The notes beneath the pieces are model-generated. The model was not told the DNA's origin. It did no database searches and worked only from the letters and a program-made list of their open reading frames with translations. Shown here piece after piece: positions 45,645-54,544 of a stretch of DNA of 64,000 nucleotides. Numbering within the stretch: position 1 is the first letter of the stretch; each line of letters begins with the position of its first letter. Location of the stretch: NCBI RefSeq assembly GCF_003122365.1, contig NZ_CP029254.1:5582001-5646000 (forward strand). Reading direction: 5' to 3'. The stretch is from Streptomyces spongiicola. Its GTDB lineage: Bacteria; Actinomycetota; Actinomycetes; Streptomycetales; Streptomycetaceae. The position numbers and the translations under genes are program-made.

Positions 45645-48600
45645 ATGCAGAGCCCGTCGGACCCCGCGTACCCCGACCACTGGGAAGCCGACGTGGTGCT
45701 GCGCGACGGTGGCACCGCGCACATCAGGCCCATCACCACCGGGGACGCCGAGCGGCTCGTCAGCTTCTACGAGCAGGTCTCGGACGAATCCAAGTACTAC
45801 CGGTTCTTCGCGCCCTACCCACGGCTGTCGGCCAAGGACGTGCGCCGGTTCACCCATCACGACTACGTGGACCGGGTGGGCCTCGCGGTGACCGTCGGAG
45901 GCGAGTTCATCGCGACCGTCCGCTACGACCGCATCGACGCCCGGGGCCTGCCGGCCTCCGCCCCGGCCGACGAGGCCGAGGTGGCCTTCCTGGTGCAGGA
46001 CGCCCACCAGGGCCGGGGTGTCGCCTCCACCCTGCTCGAACACATCGCCGCCGTCGCACGGGAGCGCGGGATCAGGCGGTTCGCGGCGGAGGTGCTGCCC
46101 GCCAACAACAAGATGATCAAGGTGTTCACGGACGCCGGGTACACCCAGCGGCGCAGCTTCGAGGACGGCTCCGTCCATCTCACCCTCGACCTCGAGCCGA
46201 CCGCCCGGTCCCTCGCCGTCCAGCGCGCCAGGGAACAGCGGGCCGAGGCCCGCTCCGTGCAGCGGCTCCTGGCCCCCCGCTCGGTCGCGGTGGTCGGCGC
46301 GGGGCGTGCACCCGGCGGGGTGGGGCGAGCGGTGCTGCGCAACCTCCTCGACGCGGGCTACACCGGGCGGACCTACGCGGTGAACCGCTCCCTCGTCCTC
46401 GACATGGACGAGATCGACGGGGTGCCCGCCTATCGCTCGGTGGGCGAGATCGTCGCATCGACCGGGGAGCCGGTCGACCTCGCCGTCGTGGCCGTCCCCG
46501 CCGACCGCGTCCCCGAAGTCGTCGCGGACTGCGGCGAGCACGGGGTGCAGGGACTCGTGGTGATCACCGCGGGGTACGCGGAGAGCGGCCCGGAGGGCTT
46601 GGAGCGGCAGCGCCGGCTCGTGCGCCAGTCGCGTGCGCACGGGATGCGGATCATCGGGCCGAACGCGTTCGGGATCATCAACACGGCGGCCGGGGTGCGG
46701 CTCAACGCCTCCCTCGCGCCGGAGTCCCCCGCCCGCGGCCGTACCGCGCTGTTCACCCAGTCCGGCGCCATCGGCATAGCGCTGCTCAGCGGACTGCACC
46801 GCCGGGGCGCGGGGCTGTCGTCGTTCATCTCCGCGGGCAACCGGGCCGATGTGTCGGGCAACGACTTCCTCCAGTACTGCTACGACGACCCGGACACCGA
46901 CGTCGTCCTGCTCTACCTCGAATCGATCGGCAATCCGCGGAAGTTCACCCGGCTCGCACGCCGTACGGCGGAGGTCAAACCGGTCGTCGTCGTGAGGGGA
47001 GCCCGGCACAGCGGCAGTGCTCCGCCGGGGCACGCGGTGCCGACCACTCGGGTGCCGTACGCGACGGTCTCGGAGCTGCTGAGGCAGGCCGGCGTGATCC
47101 GAGTCGACACCGTCACCGAACTCGTCGACGCCGGGGCGCTGCTGGCCAGCCAGCCGCTGCCCGCGGGGCCGCGGGTCGCGATCCTGGGCAACTCGGAGTC
47201 CCTGGGCCTGCTGACGTACGACGCCTGTCTGACGGAGGGGCTGCGCCCGCTGCGGCCGCGCGACCTGACGACGGCCGCCAGGCCGGACGACTTCCGCGAG
47301 GCGCTGGCCGGGGCGCTGCGGGACGACGCGTGCGACGCGGTCGTCGTCAACGCGATCCCGTGGGTCGGGGAGAACGGCGTCACCGAGTCCGGTGACGGCG
47401 AGGTCCTCGCCGCCGCCCTCCTCGCGGCGACCGCCTCCGCGCCGGCGAAGCCCGTGCTCGTCGTCCACGTCGAACTCGGCGGGCTCGCCGACGCCCTCGC
47501 GGCGGCGAGCAGTTCGGCCCCGGCCTCTCCGCGCCGGGGCCCGGGCGCCACGGCGGACCTCGCCCCGGCACCCGCGGGCACCGGCCCGGACGGCCCGGAC
47601 GGCCCGGACGGCCCGTATGGCCCAGATGGCCCGGGCGTCTCGGGCGTCTCGAACCGCCCGTGCGGCGTCTCGCCGGCGCCGGAGGCGGGGGCTGCCGCGG
47701 CCGGCTCCCCGACGGTCGCCCGGAGTGCGGCACCCGGTCCCGGCCCACCTCTCCCGTCCGGCCCCGGCTCACCTCTCCCGTCCGGCCCAGGCCCTCTTCC
47801 CCCGGCCGCTGCCGCGACCGGCCTCCCGGCTGTCGGGCCTGGCGCGTGCGGTGCCTCAGGGGCGCCCGCCACCGCGCCGCCCGGAGGCGCGCCGCCTCCC
47901 CCCGGTGCGGGGGCACCGCCGGACGGGCCCGCCGGGCGGGGCGCGCCGCCCGCCCCCCGCGCAGGAGCCGACCGCATCCCCGCGTACCCCGCCGCCGAAC
48001 GGGCGGTGCGGGCCCTGGCCGAGGCCGTGAGGTATGCGCAGTGGCGCCGGGAAGCGGCCGAGCCGGGCAAGGTGCCGGAGTACGACGACATCGACGAGAG
48101 CGGTGCCGCCGGACTCATCGCGGGTCTGCTCGACGCAGCCGCTCCCGGCGCGCAGGGCGTCACCCTGCCCGAGGACGAGGCGCGGCGGCTGCTGGAGCGC
48201 TACGGCATCGCCGTCCTTCCCGCGCTCCCCGCCCCCGACGCCGACACCGCGGCCCGGGCCGCCGCCCGGCTGGGCTACCCGGTCGCCCTCAAGACCACCG
48301 CCCCCCATCTGCGCCACCGCCCCGACCTCGGCGGAGTGCGGCTGGACCTGTCCGACGAGCGGCAGGTCCGCCAGGCGTACGCGGAGGTGACGGAGAGCCT
48401 CGGAAAGCCCGAGGAACTCCGGCCCGTCCTGCAGGCGATGGTCCCGAGGGGGGTGGACGCCGTGGTGCGAGCCGCGATCGACCCCGCCGTGGGCGCCGTG
48501 CTGTCCTTCGGCCTCGCGGGCCCTGCCACGGATCTGCTCGGCGACACGGCCCACCGCCTCGTCCCGGCCACCGACCGCGACGCCGCCGGCCTCATCCGGT

Positions 48601-48842
48601 CCGTCAGGACCGCCCCCCTCCTCTTCGGCTGGCGCGGTTCCGCGCCCGTCGACACCGCCGCGCTGGAGGAGTTGCTGCTCCGCGTCTCCCGCCTGGTCGA
48701 CGACCACCCGGAGGTCGTCGGCGTCGGACTCGAACCGGTCGTCGTCGCCCGGCACGGCCTCTCCGTGCTCGGAGCCTCGGTACGGCTCGCCCCGCCGCCG
48801 GCCCGGACCGACCTGGGTCCCAGGACCCTGCCGAGCTACTGA
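45645..48842 (+). CDS. GNAT acetyltransferase fused to ADP-forming acyl-CoA ligase
   Basis: 1065 residues. The order is: GNAT domain (about 20-190, with VAFLVQDAHQGRGVASTLLEH as acetyl-CoA loop), then a CoA-binding Rossmann domain from about 205 (LLAPRSVAVVGAGRAPGGVG). The succinyl-CoA-synthetase-like ligase domain follows, with the phospho-His in RGARHSGSAP. A Pro/Gly-rich linker runs from about 620 to 775, and an ATP-grasp domain ends the chain (about 828-1060, GVTLPEDEARRLLERYG). This matches the bacterial Pat-like protein acyltransferases, in which the ligase-like part may regulate or be inactive. ATG 45645 begins the conserved GNAT start. The likely substrate is a lysine on acetyl-CoA-handling enzymes (inference). 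Divergent from ptsH. Confidence 0.92.
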   Translation: MQSPSDPAYPDHWEADVVLRDGGTAHIRPITTGDAERLVSFYEQVSDESKYYRFFAPYPRLSAKDVRRFTHHDYVDRVGLAVTVGGEFIATVRYDRIDARGLPASAPADEAEVAFLVQDAHQGRGVASTLLEHIAAVARERGIRRFAAEVLPANNKMIKVFTDAGYTQRRSFEDGSVHLTLDLEPTARSLAVQRAREQRAEARSVQRLLAPRSVAVVGAGRAPGGVGRAVLRNLLDAGYTGRTYAVNRSLVLDMDEIDGVPAYRSVGEIVASTGEPVDLAVVAVPADRVPEVVADCGEHGVQGLVVITAGYAESGPEGLERQRRLVRQSRAHGMRIIGPNAFGIINTAAGVRLNASLAPESPARGRTALFTQSGAIGIALLSGLHRRGAGLSSFISAGNRADVSGNDFLQYCYDDPDTDVVLLYLESIGNPRKFTRLARRTAEVKPVVVVRGARHSGSAPPGHAVPTTRVPYATVSELLRQAGVIRVDTVTELVDAGALLASQPLPAGPRVAILGNSESLGLLTYDACLTEGLRPLRPRDLTTAARPDDFREALAGALRDDACDAVVVNAIPWVGENGVTESGDGEVLAAALLAATASAPAKPVLVVHVELGGLADALAAASSSAPASPRRGPGATADLAPAPAGTGPDGPDGPDGPYGPDGPGVSGVSNRPCGVSPAPEAGAAAAGSPTVARSAAPGPGPPLPSGPGSPLPSGPGPLPPAAAATGLPAVGPGACGASGAPATAPPGGAPPPPGAGAPPDGPAGRGAPPAPRAGADRIPAYPAAERAVRALAEAVRYAQWRREAAEPGKVPEYDDIDESGAAGLIAGLLDAAAPGAQGVTLPEDEARRLLERYGIAVLPALPAPDADTAARAAARLGYPVALKTTAPHLRHRPDLGGVRLDLSDERQVRQAYAEVTESLGKPEELRPVLQAMVPRGVDAVVRAAIDPAVGAVLSFGLAGPATDLLGDTAHRLVPATDRDAAGLIRSVRTAPLLFGWRGSAPVDTAALEELLLRVSRLVDDHPEVVGVGLEPVVVARHGLSVLGASVRLAPPPARTDLGPRTLPSY

Positions 48843-48923
48843 ACCCGGCCCGGTCGGCGGGCTGCCGGGGTGGGCGGTCGCGGGGCGCACTCCCTGGTCC
48901 GCGGGCCCCGTAGGATGGAGCCC

Positions 48924-49508
48924 ATGGCGAAGACCGGTACGACGACCCAGGGGCTGCGCACGGCGATCGAGCGCAGCGGCTACTACCCGGCTCTCGTGGC
49001 CGAAGCGGTGGAGGCGGCGGTGGGCGGCGAGCAGATCTCGTCGTACCTCGTGCACCAGGAGACGACCTTCGACTCCAACGAGGTGCGCCGCCATGTCACC
49101 GTCCTCGTGCTGACCGGTACCCGGTTCATCGTGAGCCACACCGACGAGCAGGCGGCCGACAGCAGCTCCCCGACGCCCTACGCGACGACCTCCACCGAGT
49201 CGGTGAAGCTGCCGAGGATCTCGTCCGTGGTGGTGAGCCGCGTCGTCGGCAACCCGGAGTCGTACACCCCCGGCACCGTGCCACGCGAGGTGGTCCTCAC
49301 CATCGGCTGGGGCGCGGTGTCCCGGATCGACCTGGAGCCGGCCGCCTGCGGCGACACCAACTGCGAGGCCGACCACGGCTACACCGGCAGCTCCACGGCC
49401 GACGACCTCAGCCTGCGGGTCAGCGAGGCCGGTGACGGCCCGGAGGCGGTCCGCCAGACGCTCGCCTTCGCCCAGGCGCTGTCCGAGGCCACGGCCGCGA
49501 CCCGCTGA
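48924..49508 (+). CDS. DUF5998 family protein
   Basis: 194 residues, ATG 48924 (a second ATG at 48915 has no better ribosome site). An actinobacteria-specific protein with conserved blocks TQGLRTAIERSGYYPALV, YLVHQETTFDSNEVRRHVTVLVLT, TPYATTSTESVKLPRISSVV and ACGDTNCEADHGYTGSSTADDL. Cys and His in the last block could bind metal. It resembles a PH-like or GRAM-type beta fold in pattern, but that is a guess. Its stop overlaps the next start (TGATG at 49506-49510), so it is translationally coupled to a phosphodiesterase-type enzyme. Confidence 0.85.
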   Translation: MAKTGTTTQGLRTAIERSGYYPALVAEAVEAAVGGEQISSYLVHQETTFDSNEVRRHVTVLVLTGTRFIVSHTDEQAADSSSPTPYATTSTESVKLPRISSVVVSRVVGNPESYTPGTVPREVVLTIGWGAVSRIDLEPAACGDTNCEADHGYTGSSTADDLSLRVSEAGDGPEAVRQTLAFAQALSEATAATR

Positions 49509-50698
49509 TGGCCCGTCCCGACTGGCCCGAGGACGTCGTTCCGCTCGGCCTCGACACGGCTCCCGTCCCCGCGTACGGCACGGCCTCGCTCGCCGATCTG
49601 CTGCCGACGCTCGCCGCCGGACAGGGCGTGCCGGGTCTGCGCCGCGCCATCCCGGAGCTGACGCCCGCGGACCGGAACTGCGTCTTCCTGATCGACGGTC
49701 TCGGCTGGGAGCAGCTGAAGGCCCACCCCGACGAGGCGCCGTACCTCACCTCGCTCCTCGCCGGCTCGCTGGGCGGTACGGGACGGCCGCTGACCGCCGG
49801 GTTCCCCGCCACGACGGCCACCTCACTGGCCTCCTTCGGCACCGGGCTGCCGCCCGGGGCGCACGGCCTGCCCGGCTACACCGCGCGCAACCCGGAGACC
49901 GGGGAGCTGATGAACCAGCTGCGCTGGAAGCCGTGGACCTCGCCGCGCCTCTGGCAGCCGTACCCGACGGTCTTCCAGCTCGCCGACGAGTCGGGGGTGC
50001 ACACCGCCCAGGTGTCGTCCCCCGCGTTCCGGGACACCCCGCTCACCGCGATCGCGCTGAGCGGCGGGACGTTCCACGGCAGGCTCGGCGGCGAGGAGCG
50101 GATGGACCTCGCCGCCGAGCAGCTCGCCGCGGGGGGCCGGTCGCTGGTGTACACCTACTACAGCGAGCTGGACGGCAAGGGCCACCGCTTCGGCATCGAC
50201 TCCGACGCCTGGCGCGGCCAGCTGATGTACGTCGACCGTCTCGTCCAGCGTCTCGCCGATCAGCTGCCGCCGCGCGCCGCGCTGTACGTCACCGCGGACC
50301 ACGGCATGATCGACATCCCGTTCGACGAGGAGTCGCGGATCGACTTCGACGAGGACTGGGAGCTGCGCGCGGGAGTCGCCCTGCTCGGCGGTGAGGGCCG
50401 GGCCCGGCACGTCTACGCCGTTCCCGGAGCCGAGGCCGATGTGCTCGCCGTGTGGCGCGAGGTGCTCGGCGACCGGTTCTGGGTCGCGAGCCGGGACGAG
50501 GCCGTCGCGGCGGGATGGTTCGGCCCGCGGACCGACGAGCGGGTGTACCGGCGTATCGGGGACGTCGTCGCCGCGGCCCACGACGACGTCGTCATCACCG
50601 CCTCGGTCAACGAGCCGCACGAGTCGGCCATGGTCGGTATGCACGGCTCGATGACCCCCGTGGAACAGCTCGTCCCCCTGCTCGAAGTACGCTCCTGA
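49508..50698 (+). CDS. Alkaline-phosphatase-superfamily phosphodiesterase / nucleotide pyrophosphatase
   Basis: 396 residues beginning at the ATG overlapping the upstream stop. The fold signatures are CVFLIDGLGWEQL (first metal Asp), the nucleophile Thr in GFPATTATSLASFGTG, ELDGKGHRFG with metal ligands, and VTADHGMIDIP. The enzyme should hydrolyse a phosphodiester or nucleotide pyrophosphate with two zinc ions. No signal peptide is present, so it is probably cytoplasmic, unlike secreted relatives. The coupling to the DUF5998 protein is conserved in the arrangement I know from streptomycetes. Confidence 0.9.
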   Translation: MARPDWPEDVVPLGLDTAPVPAYGTASLADLLPTLAAGQGVPGLRRAIPELTPADRNCVFLIDGLGWEQLKAHPDEAPYLTSLLAGSLGGTGRPLTAGFPATTATSLASFGTGLPPGAHGLPGYTARNPETGELMNQLRWKPWTSPRLWQPYPTVFQLADESGVHTAQVSSPAFRDTPLTAIALSGGTFHGRLGGEERMDLAAEQLAAGGRSLVYTYYSELDGKGHRFGIDSDAWRGQLMYVDRLVQRLADQLPPRAALYVTADHGMIDIPFDEESRIDFDEDWELRAGVALLGGEGRARHVYAVPGAEADVLAVWREVLGDRFWVASRDEAVAAGWFGPRTDERVYRRIGDVVAAAHDDVVITASVNEPHESAMVGMHGSMTPVEQLVPLLEVRS

Positions 50699-50740
50699 CG
50701 TCCGGCCCGTCCCGGTGCCCTCCTGGACGAGTCCATGCCC

Positions 50741-50774
50741 GCGACGGCCCGCCGCCCGCGACGGCCCGCCGCCC
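50741..50774. repeat. 17-bp duplication in a convergent junction
   Basis: Bases 50741-50757 are repeated exactly at 50758-50774, between the phosphodiesterase stop and the VOC gene stop. Confidence 0.85.
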
Positions 50775-50777
50775 GGG

Positions 50778-51557
50778 TCAGTCCCGCCGAAGGGTCCGCA
50801 CGACGGTGAAGACCGCGCCCTCGGGGTCGGCCACCGTCGCCTGCCGGCCGCACGTGCCCTCGTGCGGTTCGCGCACGACGTGGCCGCCGAGGTCCACCAC
50901 CCTGGCCGCGACCGCGTCGGGGTCCTCGACCTCGAAGTAGGTCATCCAGTGCGAGCCCCTGTCCCGCGGCAGCGCCCGGCCCAGCCCGTGGATCGAGGCC
51001 GCCGGGCGGTCGTCCAGGCGCAGCGTCAACCGGTCGGAGCCGGCCGGGGCCGCGGGCTCGAGGTCGTAGCCGAAGACCGACTCGTAGAACTTGCCGACCG
51101 CCGGCGTCTCCCGCGTCATCAGCTCGTTCCAGACGGGTGCGCCGTGGGTGCCGAGGAGGGCGGTACCCGTGTGCGCCGGTGCCTGCCAGGCGCCGAAGAC
51201 CGCGCCCTCCGGGTCGGCGGCGATGACGAGCCGTCCCGCGTCCGCCGCGTCGAGCGGTCCGACCCCGATCGTGCCGCCGCACATCCTGATCCGCTCGGCG
51301 GTCTCGTCGACGTCGTCCGAGGCCAGGTACGGCGTCCATGCGATCGGCAGATGGCGGTCCGCCGGGAGCCGGCCGACGCCGGCCACCTCCCTGCCGTCGA
51401 GCAGCGCCCGGACGTACGGGCCGAGTTGCTGCGGCCCGGGGAGGAAGTCCCAGCCGAACAGCTCCCGGTAGAAGTGCTGCGTCGCGTCGAGTCCGTGCAC
51501 CATGAGGCTCACCCAGCAGGGCGCGCCGGGTCTGCGCCGAGTCGCCTCGGTCGTCAT
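50778..51557 (-). CDS. VOC superfamily protein (two glyoxalase-like domains)
   Basis: 259 residues built from two tandem vicinal-oxygen-chelate modules. The first begins CWVSLMVHGLDATQHFYRELFGW and ends DPEGAVFGAWQA; the second begins APVWNELMTRETPAVGKFYESVFG and ends DPEGAVFTVVRT. Metal-type residues are partly conserved (His in the first strand, Glu in DPEGA). Such proteins include hydrolases, dioxygenases and antibiotic-binding proteins; none can be chosen. ATG 51557 follows GAGGAGAG; GTG 51563 is the alternative. Convergent with the preceding and divergent from the next gene. Confidence 0.88.
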   Translation of the reverse strand: MTTEATRRRPGAPCWVSLMVHGLDATQHFYRELFGWDFLPGPQQLGPYVRALLDGREVAGVGRLPADRHLPIAWTPYLASDDVDETAERIRMCGGTIGVGPLDAADAGRLVIAADPEGAVFGAWQAPAHTGTALLGTHGAPVWNELMTRETPAVGKFYESVFGYDLEPAAPAGSDRLTLRLDDRPAASIHGLGRALPRDRGSHWMTYFEVEDPDAVAARVVDLGGHVVREPHEGTCGRQATVADPEGAVFTVVRTLRRD

Positions 51558-51806
51558 CGTCACTCTCTCCTCGGACCATCGTCGTCGTGGCCGTGCGGGG
51601 GACCGGTGGCCGTCGTACGGGACGGATCCCACCCCGTGCAGATGCTCGCACCACCGGGCGCGCCGCGCGTCACGGCCGCGCCGCTCCTCCCCGGGGATCC
51701 CGGGGGATCCCCGGGGAAGGATGCCCGTTCCCGCATCTTCCATCCCCGGTACGGCCATTGACGTCGCTGCCGGGGGCCCGGCGGGCCCCTGCGCGAAGAT
51801 GGCGTC

Positions 51807-52661
51807 ATGAAGCCCATCATCACCGTCACCGAACTCGCCGGCGAGTCAGCCGGTCCGCGGCCTCCGGTGCTGCTCGACGTCCGCTGGCAGCTCACTGCGG
51901 CCAAGGCCGCCGGTGCCGCACCCTTCGACGGCCGGGCCGCCTACCAGGCCGGTCACATCCCCGGGGCCGTGTACGTCGACCTCGACTCCGAACTGGCGGG
52001 ACCACCCGGCCCGGGCGGCCGCCATCCGCTGCCGGACCCGGAGGCCTTCGGCGCGGCGATGCGCCGCGCGGGGGTGTCGGGCGGCGTCCCGGTCGTCGTC
52101 TACGACGGGGGACAGGGCTGGGGCGCGGCGCGGGCGTGGTGGCTGCTGCGGTGGGCGGGACACCCGGACGTCCGTGTCCTGGACGGCGGTCTCGCGGCGT
52201 GGAACGGCCCGTTGAGTACGGACGTCCCTGCCACGGTGCCGGGAGACTTCACGCCCGTGCCCGGCGGCCTGCCGCTGCTCGACGCGGACGGGGCCGCGGC
52301 CCTCGCCCGGTCAGGTCTCCTGCTGGACGCCCGGGCCGCCGAGCGCTACCGGGGCGACGTCGAGCCGATCGACCCCGTCGGCGGGCACATCCCCGGCGCG
52401 GTCTCGGCTCCGACCACGGAGAACGTGTCGGAGGGCGCCACCACCTTCCTGTCCCGCGAGGAACTGGCGTCCCGGTTCGAGCGACTGGGCGCCGAGGGCG
52501 CCCGCGAGGTCGGTGTCTACTGCGGCTCCGGGGTCTCCGGCGCCCATCAGGTCCTGGCTCTGGCGATCGCCGGAATCCCGGCGGCGCTCTACGCCGGCTC
52601 CTGGTCGCAGTGGTCCGCCGATCCCACCCGGCCGGTCGCGACGGGCCCCGATCCGCAGTAG
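51807..52661 (+). CDS. Thiosulfate/3-mercaptopyruvate sulfurtransferase (two-domain rhodanese)
   Basis: 284 residues with two rhodanese modules. The first (VLLDVRWQL...YQAGHIPGAVYVDLDSEL) lacks the catalytic Cys. The second (LLDARAAERYRGDVEPIDPVGGHIPGAV) carries the active-site loop CGSGVSGAH. The six-residue loop after Cys, with Gly-Ser-Gly-Val, is typical of the 3-mercaptopyruvate subgroup. Role: sulfur transfer, cyanide or reactive-sulfur handling. ATG 51807. A 34-bp palindrome lies 24 bases after the stop. Confidence 0.92.
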   Translation: MKPIITVTELAGESAGPRPPVLLDVRWQLTAAKAAGAAPFDGRAAYQAGHIPGAVYVDLDSELAGPPGPGGRHPLPDPEAFGAAMRRAGVSGGVPVVVYDGGQGWGAARAWWLLRWAGHPDVRVLDGGLAAWNGPLSTDVPATVPGDFTPVPGGLPLLDADGAAALARSGLLLDARAAERYRGDVEPIDPVGGHIPGAVSAPTTENVSEGATTFLSREELASRFERLGAEGAREVGVYCGSGVSGAHQVLALAIAGIPAALYAGSWSQWSADPTRPVATGPDPQ

Positions 52662-52684
52662 CGGGAGGGGGTGGGCCGGGGCCG

Positions 52685-52718
52685 GCCGCTTCCGGGGCCG
52701 GCCGGCCCCGGAAGCGGC
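52685..52718 (+). terminator. 34-bp perfect palindrome after the rhodanese gene
   Basis: The two 17-base arms are exactly complementary with no spacer, 24 bases after the stop. Confidence 0.7.
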
Positions 52719-52860
52719 GGGGGCCGGAGCGCCGGGCGGCGGGCCCGCTTCCCGAGCATGCCGGACCGCTTGCCGGGCATGCCGGGCCCCTTCGGGCACC
52801 GCCCGGCGCCAGCGCTCGCGCGGTGTGCGAACTCGGCCGACGCGGCAGGGGGGAACGGTG

Positions 52861-52970
52861 GGGAACGGGCGAGAGGGGCGAGGGCGGGGGAGGACCGTGG
52901 AGAAAGGGCGAGGACGGGGGAGGACCGTGGAGAAAGGGCGAGGACGGGCGAGAAAGGGCGAGGACGGGGG
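52861..52970. repeat. 30-bp tandem array between rhodanese and sepH
   Basis: Bases 52891-52920 recur at 52921-52950 with one difference; a 20-base truncated copy follows at 52951-52970 and a degenerate one precedes at 52861-52890. The 377-base gap (52662-53038) otherwise holds only two terminators. Confidence 0.9.
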
Positions 52971-52975
52971 AGGAC

Positions 52976-53022
52976 GGTGAAGGGCTCATACGGAAACCGC
53001 CGACCTGTATGAGCCCTTCACC
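52976..53022 (-). terminator. sepH terminator
   Basis: GGTGAAGGGCTCATAC (52976-52991) pairs perfectly with 53007-53022 over a 15-base loop, 17 bases downstream of the sepH stop. Confidence 0.8.
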
Positions 53023-53038
53023 GCGGTGGCCCGAAGGG

Positions 53039-54076
53039 CTACTCCTGCTTCTTCCGGCGGGTGCCGAACACGATCTCGTCCCAGCTCGGCACCGCGGCGC
53101 GGCGGCCCGGACGGACGCCGTCGGCCTCGGCCTGCCGGTCCGTGGTCCCGGTGAGGCGGTCGCGGTGGCCGGTGACCGACCGCGGCATCAGGACGTCCGC
53201 GTACGCCGAGCCCGCGCCGGCTGAGGCCGCGGGGGCGGGGGGCTCCTCGGCCTCGGCGTCCTGGACGGGTTCGGCGGCGGGCCCGTCGGGGGCGGACCGC
53301 TCCGGTACGACGAGGTCGCCCCGGAAGCTCGGCACCGCCTCCAGCAGGCTGGTCAGCGAGTCCCGTTCGGTCTCGTCGGGCTCGGGTGCCGCTGCCGGGA
53401 GCTGCGCGGGACGGTCCGGGGCCCGGTCGAGGGGCCGGTCCCGGGGGAGCCGGGCGATCCGCGGCACGAACGGGAAGCTCGGCTCATGGGCGACGCCGAT
53501 CGTGTCGTCCGTCTCCCCGATCAGCGCCCGGGCCTCGTCGTCGGCGGCCTGGACGAGCCGGCGCGGCGGGTCGTACGTCCAGCTCGCCGAGCGCGGCTCT
53601 CCCCCCACCCGGTACACCAGCAGTACTTCCCAGGTGCCGTCGTCCCGGCGCCAGGAGTCCCACTGGGCGGTGTCCTTCTCGGCGCCCCGCAGCAGCAGCC
53701 GCTCCCGGACTGCCTCGCCGAGCTGCGGGCCGTTGTTCTCCCCGGGGCGCCGGACGGGCGTCTTGCGCGCACGCTCCGCCATGAACGCGCGCTCGGCGAG
53801 GACGGGACCCTCGAACCGGCGCACCCGCTCCACCGGAATGCCGGCGAGCTGGGCGACCTCCTCCGCTGAGGCGCCCGCTCGTATACGAGCCTGGATGTCG
53901 CGGGGGCGGAGGTGGCTTTCGACCTCGATCTCGATCTGGCCGAGGCGCGCGCGGTCGTTGCGGACGGCGGCGCGCAGCCGTTCGTCGATCGGAAGCGTGT
54001 ACTCCGTGCTGTCCGCAGCCTTCAGCACCAGTCGTGTGCCGTCGTTCGAGACGGCCACGACACGCAGTTCGGGCAT
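53039..54076 (-). CDS. sepH: SepH, septum-associated cell-division protein
   Basis: 345 residues, ATG 54076 after GGGAGG. The N-terminal conserved region (MPELRVVAVSNDGTRLVLKA...RLGQIEIEVESHLRPRDIQARIRAGASAEEVAQLAGIPVERVRRFE, about 1-95) contains the helix-turn-helix-like DUF3071 motif. It is followed by a second conserved part (REGDSWRRDDGTW-type, RLVQAADDEARALIGETDD) and an Ala/Pro/Glu-rich C-terminal half. SepH is known to bind FtsZ and promote Z-ring assembly in vegetative and sporulation septa of actinobacteria. The region behind the start is divergent from a membrane protein gene. The C-terminal end (EIVFGTRRKKQE) is typical. Confidence 0.95.
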   Translation of the reverse strand: MPELRVVAVSNDGTRLVLKAADSTEYTLPIDERLRAAVRNDRARLGQIEIEVESHLRPRDIQARIRAGASAEEVAQLAGIPVERVRRFEGPVLAERAFMAERARKTPVRRPGENNGPQLGEAVRERLLLRGAEKDTAQWDSWRRDDGTWEVLLVYRVGGEPRSASWTYDPPRRLVQAADDEARALIGETDDTIGVAHEPSFPFVPRIARLPRDRPLDRAPDRPAQLPAAAPEPDETERDSLTSLLEAVPSFRGDLVVPERSAPDGPAAEPVQDAEAEEPPAPAASAGAGSAYADVLMPRSVTGHRDRLTGTTDRQAEADGVRPGRRAAVPSWDEIVFGTRRKKQE

Positions 54077-54544
54077 GGGGACCTCCCGGGTGGTGCCTGC
54101 CGACGTCACGTGCGTCGCTGCTTCCGCTAGTCGAGTGTGGCCTGCCCGGGTGCAGCCTGCCACAACCTTGCCGAGTTGCCCGGCGTGTCGGGCGTGGGCC
54201 CTGGACCGCCGTTATGGCACGGTTACCTGTTTGCGACGGAGGGTGACGAATGCCGTCACCCGCTATCGCAGGCGACCGTGCGGTGCCACGGCGCCGCCGG
54301 TTCGAGTGCCGCTTTCGGCCCCCATTTCCCGGGGCCGTGCACCCGTGAGAGAGACCGGACCCAGGGCTCGTCACAGTACTCCATTCGGGCCATCGCGGTG
54401 GACCGGCGCGCCGCCGACTTTGTCGAGGAGAGGGCAAGTTCCGTTTCCCTACCCCGAATTCGCGGGTGGCAAGCTTCACAGAATCAACAGAATCGGAACT
54501 CTTTCATTCGCTCATATGTCCCTTCCTGGTGCACGGTGGAACGG
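54077..54544. other. Divergent region between sepH and a membrane protein gene
   Basis: 468 bases. The part near 54470-54530 is AT-richer and includes direct repeats of AGAATC (about 54480-54494), probably promoter sequence for the rightward gene. I cannot place boxes with confidence and see no small gene. Confidence 0.4.

Noticed and set aside
51689..51716. CCCCGGGGATCC inverted repeat upstream of the VOC and rhodanese genes
   Set aside because: The central bases break the symmetry and the sequence is close to simple GC repeats; no regulator is suggested.
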